A stretch of 7,784 nt of DNA. Origin: Gammaproteobacteria bacterium (GTDB lineage: Bacteria; Pseudomonadota; Gammaproteobacteria; GCA-001735895). Below the pieces are notes generated by a model, which was not told the origin of the DNA, did no database searches, and saw nothing but the letters and a program-made list of their open reading frames with translations. Location: the NCBI GenBank assembly GCA_029864065.1, contig JAOTUD010000102.1, forward strand, positions 1 to 7,784. The letters run 5' to 3'. Below, one piece after another: positions 6,052 through 7,784 of this stretch. The translations under genes and the position numbers were made by a program. The stretch's first letter is position 1. Each line of letters starts with the position of its first letter.

Positions 6052-7242
6052 TTACATCTTGCACTGGCTGGCGTAGGGATCCTGGTGGTTGGTCAGGACC
6101 GTTGACACGATCTTCGTGGTCCAGCGGCCCTGGTCGTCCGCGACCACTTCGCGCAGGTAGAAGTTCTGAATCGGCATGTGATTGTTGCCATAGCTGTAGC
6201 GGCCGCGCACCGAGTCGAAATCGGCCGCCTTAAGCGCCGCCCGCAATGCGTCCTTATCCTTCAGGTTACCGCCCACCTTCTCGACCGCGCTCTTGATCAG
6301 CATGATCGCATCGTAGGATTGCGCGCCGTAGAAAGACGGATACTTGCCGTATTTCTTCAGGTAATCGCCGACGAAGCGCTGGTTGGCGGCATTCAGTATG
6401 TCAGGCGACCATTCCTGGGTATTCCTCGATCCCAGCACACCGGACAGGCCGGCGGCCTGCAGCTTCGGCAGCGCGATCGAATCGACGGTGAACACCGAGT
6501 AGAGGTCCATCTGGCCCTGCAGGCCGGCCTGCTGGTACTGCTTGATGAAGGCGCCGCCGGCCTTGCCGGGGTAGAAGACGAATATGCCTTCCGCACCCGA
6601 GGCCTTGGCCTTGGCCAACTCAGCAGAAAAGTCGAGCTGCGCATCCGCGCCCCACTTGGTCATGTCCTTGCCCAGTATCTTGCCCTTGAAGGTGGACTCG
6701 ACGCCGCGCACCATGTCCTTGCCGGCGGCATAGTTCGGCGCCATGACGTAGATCGACTTGACGCCTTTCTGGTTCAGGTGCTCGCCCAGCGCCATCGGGG
6801 TCTGATCGTTTTGCCAGGACGTCGAAAAGAAGTTCTTGTGGCAACGCTCGCCGGCCATCTGCGACGGACCGGCATTGGCGCTGATCAGGAACTTGTCCGC
6901 GTCTAGGACCGATTTGGCCGACGCCAGCAGCACGTGCGACCAGATGTAACCGACAACGAAATCGACATCGTCCTGCTTGACCAGCTTGTCGGTTTTCTGC
7001 TTGCCGACGTCGGGTTTGAAACCGTCGTCTTCCATGATCAGTTCGACGTCGAGGTTACCCATCTTGCCGCCGATGTGTTCCATCGCCAGCTCGACCGAGT
7101 TTTTCATGTCTTCACCGATGACGGCGGCCGGGGTCGTCAGTGTCGTGATAAACCCGATCTTTACGCTTGCGGCCTGCGCGAATCCGGTCGCGAAAATTGC
7201 GCTCGCGATCAGGGTTGCTCTAATTGTTTTGGTTAACATCAT
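6052..7242 (-). CDS. Periplasmic substrate-binding protein, Liv/HAAT family (Peripla_BP_6)
   Basis: A 396-residue precursor of the binding protein that captures the ligand in the periplasm and delivers it to LivHM. A signal peptide is clear: KTIR near the N-terminus, a hydrophobic core LIASAIFATGFA, and a likely cleavage after AQA at residue 24. The mature protein opens VKIGFITTLTTPAAVIGED, the usual first strand of type I binding proteins. Residues 96-150 (VVGYIWSHV, SANAGPSQMAGERCHKNFF) look more like binding proteins of aromatic-acid importers than like LivJ/LivK. There are only two cysteines, Cys134 and Cys394, at the expected places for a long-range disulfide. Two adjacent ATGs (7242 and 7239) follow a GAGGAG at 7247-7252; the second has the better spacing of 7 bases. 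Upstream in-frame starts would put charged residues before the signal peptide and are rejected. The ligand is not known from sequence. Confidence 0.92.
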   Translation of the reverse strand: MMLTKTIRATLIASAIFATGFAQAASVKIGFITTLTTPAAVIGEDMKNSVELAMEHIGGKMGNLDVELIMEDDGFKPDVGKQKTDKLVKQDDVDFVVGYIWSHVLLASAKSVLDADKFLISANAGPSQMAGERCHKNFFSTSWQNDQTPMALGEHLNQKGVKSIYVMAPNYAAGKDMVRGVESTFKGKILGKDMTKWGADAQLDFSAELAKAKASGAEGIFVFYPGKAGGAFIKQYQQAGLQGQMDLYSVFTVDSIALPKLQAAGLSGVLGSRNTQEWSPDILNAANQRFVGDYLKKYGKYPSFYGAQSYDAIMLIKSAVEKVGGNLKDKDALRAALKAADFDSVRGRYSYGNNHMPIQNFYLREVVADDQGRWTTKIVSTVLTNHQDPYASQCKM

Positions 7243-7246
7243 TGCT

Positions 7247-7252
7247 CTCCTC
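7247..7252 (-). promoter_or_regulatory. Strong ribosome binding site that fixes the binding-protein start
   Basis: GAGGAG on the minus strand lies 4 bases before the first and 7 bases before the second of two adjacent ATG codons. It is the best Shine-Dalgarno of the whole operon, in keeping with high production of the binding protein, and it rules against the longer reading that starts at 7305. Confidence 0.8.
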
Positions 7253-7424
7253 TGGAGTTGTTGTAGTAGTGGATGGCGCATGCCACCAGTTCTATCGTCA
7301 GGCATTTCCTGCCCATTTCAGTTTTGGCCGAATTCCAGCTATTCGATACCACGATACCTTATGGTTTCGGTTCCATTGGGAATCCCTGCATCATATGTAA
7401 AACCGCCTTTCGAATCTACGCGGC

Positions 7425-7430
7425 ATTATA
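7425..7430 (-). promoter_or_regulatory. Candidate -10 box in front of the binding-protein leader
   Basis: A perfect TATAAT on the minus strand begins one base after the stop codon of the upstream hydrolase, in an AT-rich patch (AATTATTAAATATAATG) within GC-rich surroundings. It would give a leader of about 175 bases before the binding-protein gene. No good TTGACA-like box is seen about 17 bases upstream, where the hydrolase coding end lies, so an activator or another sigma factor might be needed, or the match is chance. The remaining leader (7243-7424) holds only short imperfect palindromes, such as GGTGGC/GCCATC near 7272-7287. Confidence 0.35.
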
Positions 7431-7431
7431 T

Positions 7432-7784
7432 TTAATAATTCGCGGAAAAACCCGCCGCGTTTGCCGTCGCCCCCGAGGCGTTCGCAGCAATGAATCGGGA
7501 GGCGATACGGATCAGCTCCCGCGGCTGATCCCGATGCGGCGAGTGGCCGCAGTCGGGCAGTTCGGCGATTTGGGTATGCTCCACCCGCCTGGCTATGCCG
7601 TGTATCTGCCCAAGGGTACCATATTCGTCGTCAAGTCCCTGCAGCGCGAGCACGGGACAGCGAATAGCCTCGAGCACGTTTTCGATCGACCACTCGCGAA
7701 ACGAGGGCTGCAACCAGATATCGTTCCAGCCCCAGAAGGCTGAATCGGGATCGGCGTGGTAGCGACCCAGGCGCTGCTTCAGCT
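7432..7784 (-). CDS. Alpha/beta hydrolase, C-terminal part (5' end beyond the window)
   Basis: The last 117 codons or so of an alpha/beta-fold hydrolase whose start lies to the right of the window; the frame is open to the edge. The visible part holds HADPDSAFWGWNDIW, then the strand and loop CPVLALQGLDDEYGT, where the Asp-Asp pair should contain the catalytic acid, and the C-terminal LPDCGHSPHRDQP with the likely catalytic histidine. The nucleophile elbow is outside. These motifs match hydrolases that I recall being found beside aromatic-acid ABC importers and benzoate or aminobenzoate degradation genes, sometimes labelled ring-cleavage hydrolase. It is not the same type as the hydrolase at 509-1363, which has HGGYW and a different C-terminus. 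It ends 189 bases before the binding-protein start on the same strand and probably shares the operon. A TTG at 7713 is internal, not the start. Confidence 0.85.
   Translation of the reverse strand, partial: LKQRLGRYHADPDSAFWGWNDIWLQPSFREWSIENVLEAIRCPVLALQGLDDEYGTLGQIHGIARRVEHTQIAELPDCGHSPHRDQPRELIRIASRFIAANASGATANAAGFSANY

Noticed and set aside
6178..6906. A 242-codon plus-strand open frame opposite the binding-protein gene
   Set aside because: It is antisense to a complete binding protein with a signal peptide and has no recognisable domain.
7243..7305. N-terminal extension of the binding protein to an ATG at 7305
   Set aside because: It would put 21 mostly polar and charged residues before a normal signal peptide, and the strong GAGGAG at 7247-7252 points to the ATG pair at 7242/7239.
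1..7784. Mobile element, CRISPR array, toxin-antitoxin or other defence system
   Set aside because: No transposase or integrase motifs, no spaced direct repeats, no terminal inverted repeats and no nuclease or toxin-like small gene pair were seen on either strand.

Overview
The window looks like a piece of a GC-rich Pseudomonadota chromosome, probably a beta- or gammaproteobacterium, although the sequence alone cannot fix the class. It carries a minus-strand catabolic operon built around a branched-chain-amino-acid-type (Liv/HAAT) ABC importer. Genes are tightly packed, with start/stop overlaps, and most cluster proteins belong to well-known families.

Layout. Positions 1-508 hold no recognisable intact gene. 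There are two stretches in different frames that read like protein fragments, a 12-bp perfect palindrome, and a possible promoter that abuts the next start codon. Positions 509-1363 (+) encode an arylformamidase-like alpha/beta hydrolase. It converges on an operon read entirely on the minus strand from the right edge to 1397. In transcription order this operon is: the C-terminal part of a second, different alpha/beta hydrolase (7784-7432, 5' end outside the window); a 189-bp leader; a periplasmic substrate-binding protein (7242-6052); a strong hairpin; LivH-like and LivM-like permeases; LivG-like and LivF-like ATPases; a gap of about 100 bp with a palindromic repeat; and an FAD-dependent monooxygenase (2545-1397).

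How the genes fit together (inference). The binding protein, two permeases and two ATPases make one complete importer. The monooxygenase resembles the N-terminal hydroxylase half of the two-domain 2-aminobenzoyl-CoA monooxygenase/reductase and salicylyl-CoA 5-hydroxylase enzymes. With the two hydrolases, this suggests uptake and oxidative breakdown of an aromatic acid, possibly an anthranilate, salicylate or N-acyl-aryl compound via a CoA thioester, rather than amino acid uptake. No CoA ligase or ring-cleavage gene is in the window, so the substrate cannot be settled here.

No mobile element, CRISPR array, rRNA or tRNA was seen. The window looks like an ordinary accessory catabolic locus. The most notable points are the stand-alone monooxygenase domain, the two RNA hairpins at operon junctions, and the unexplained first 500 bases.
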